Shown: one piece after another, positions 5,752-6,299 of the stretch | How the letters are laid out: each line of letters opens with the position of its first letter | Numbering within the stretch: position 1 is the stretch's first letter | Source of the DNA: Patescibacteria group bacterium | GTDB taxonomy: Bacteria; Patescibacteriota; Saccharimonadia; Saccharimonadales; CAIOMD01 | Length of the DNA stretch: 6,299 bases | Direction of reading: 5' to 3' | Assembly (NCBI GenBank): GCA_025453305.1 | Contig: JALOQO010000044.1 | Span: 1 to 6,299, forward strand | The notes under the pieces: model-generated | What the model saw: the letters and a program-made list of their open reading frames with translations, nothing else | Told to the model about the DNA's origin: nothing | Databases searched by the model: none | Translations under genes and position numbers: made by a program

Positions 5752-5757
5752 TATATT
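5752..5757 (+). promoter_or_regulatory. Weak candidate -10 box for the rightmost gene
   Basis: TATATT ends 8 bp before the ATG at 5766, the same spacing as at ftsE. The surrounding 60 bp are almost pure A and T, so other -10 placements are possible and no convincing -35 is seen. Confidence 0.3.
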
Positions 5758-5765
5758 TTATATTA

Positions 5766-6299
5766 ATGAGCGAGTTTCATGATAGGTGTAGTGTATTCTT
5801 GTACCCCGAAGAATCCGTATATCCTTTTACAGACCTTAGGGTTGAGCTACCTGCGCCGGATACTGATAAATTAAAGGAAAATTTACGCGAAGTTTTAAAT
5901 ACTATACAAAACGATGTCAATAGAATTATTGAAGGCGACATTGGTGGAGAAATAGAAGGGTTAGTGCTTGACACTGCCGCTGGAATAATAGCGCTTAACC
6001 ATAGCATTACTGTTATTTTAATAGAAGAGTTTAGAAGAATGATTGCTACACCAGGGCTTGCTGGTGACCTATTTGGTTCATGCGATAAAGCACAACGAGC
6101 CGCAAAAGATAAAAAGCATATTACTGAAATGGCATTCGATCTTCCGCCAAATGAACAAAGTTGGCGTTCTAATCCAATTGTATACGCAAAAGAGCATGAT
6201 TTTGATACTTTGCGCAACAGCATGTACGCAGTTGAATTTCAAATCATTGATGCTGATGGCTCGCTAACTGGTTCAACAATAATTTTACCTGTATGGATT
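5766..6299 (+). CDS. Uncharacterised protein (3' end beyond window)
   Basis: From the ATG at 5766 the frame stays open for 178 codons to the window edge; an in-frame TAG at 5739-5741 bounds it upstream, making this the first ATG. The visible protein starts MSEFHDRCSVFLYPEE and has no signal peptide or convincing membrane helix, although 74-87 is hydrophobic. The region about 32-60 looks helical and acidic/amphipathic (TDKLKENLREVLNTIQNDV). The segment 143-178 looks like alternating beta strands, with a DADGS turn at 162-166. I do not recognise the family. It is divergent from ftsE across 189 bp. Codon use and amino acid composition look natural, and the antisense and +1 frames over it are broken or implausible, so a real gene is likely even though its function is not readable. 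Confidence 0.8.
   Translation, partial: MSEFHDRCSVFLYPEESVYPFTDLRVELPAPDTDKLKENLREVLNTIQNDVNRIIEGDIGGEIEGLVLDTAAGIIALNHSITVILIEEFRRMIATPGLAGDLFGSCDKAQRAAKDKKHITEMAFDLPPNEQSWRSNPIVYAKEHDFDTLRNSMYAVEFQIIDADGSLTGSTIILPVWI

Noticed and set aside
5777..6223. 148-codon open frame on the minus strand
   Set aside because: It is Ser/Leu-rich shadow coding opposite the plus-strand gene starting at 5766, whose frame is open over the whole stretch, has a better start and more protein-like composition.
6043..6267. 74-codon plus-strand frame in another register
   Set aside because: It lies wholly inside the gene at 5766 in a shifted frame, with no promoter or ribosome site.
1..6299. UGA recoded as glycine, as in some Patescibacteria
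   Set aside because: All long genes are complete without reading UGA, and ftsE uses TGA as its stop in the ATGA overlap with ftsX.

Overview
The window looks like chromosomal DNA from an AT-rich bacterium with a small, compact genome. I favour a Candidate Phyla Radiation (Patescibacteria) lineage such as Saccharibacteria, at moderate confidence. The reasons are short intergenic gaps, a FemAB enzyme without the long coiled-coil arm of the staphylococcal proteins, Gram-positive-style wall genes, and promoters that sit almost on top of start codons. UGA is a stop codon here (ftsE ends in TGA, and no long gene needs UGA read through), which argues against the Gracilibacteria/Absconditabacteria code in which UGA is glycine. 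The taxonomic call is an inference.

Layout, left to right. (1) The 5' part of a response-regulator gene (1-266, minus) lies 34 bp downstream of a membrane-anchored S41/CtpA-type protease (301-1515, minus), probably as one operon. (2) A 71-bp divergent promoter region separates ctpA from a FemAB peptidyltransferase (1587-2537, plus). (3) FemAB converges, with zero bases between stop codons, on a secreted coiled-coil plus CHAP-domain peptidoglycan hydrolase resembling PcsB (2538-3701, minus). (4) A 253-bp intergenic region holds two oppositely oriented arrays of degenerate 7-bp repeats, ten units each, and a G-quadruplex-type motif. (5) ftsX (3955-4893) and ftsE (4890-5576) form a minus-strand operon with an ATGA overlap. 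(6) A 189-bp divergent intergenic region contains a perfect 49-bp tandem duplication covering the ftsE promoter and first 11 codons, followed by AT-rich DNA with inverted repeats. (7) An unrecognised gene starts at 5766 (plus) and runs off the window with 178 codons visible.

Functionally this is a cell-wall neighbourhood. FtsE (ATPase) and FtsX (membrane subunit) form a transporter-like complex that in other bacteria activates a coiled-coil peptidoglycan hydrolase outside the membrane. The PcsB-like CHAP enzyme immediately downstream is the natural partner. FemAB would build peptide cross-bridges, and CtpA could process or degrade exported wall proteins.

A recurring pattern: genes that begin a transcription unit have a -10 box (mostly of the extended TGn type) only 8-12 bp before the start codon, implying leaderless or nearly leaderless mRNAs. 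The two operon-internal genes (ftsX and the response regulator) instead have Shine-Dalgarno-like G-rich sites.
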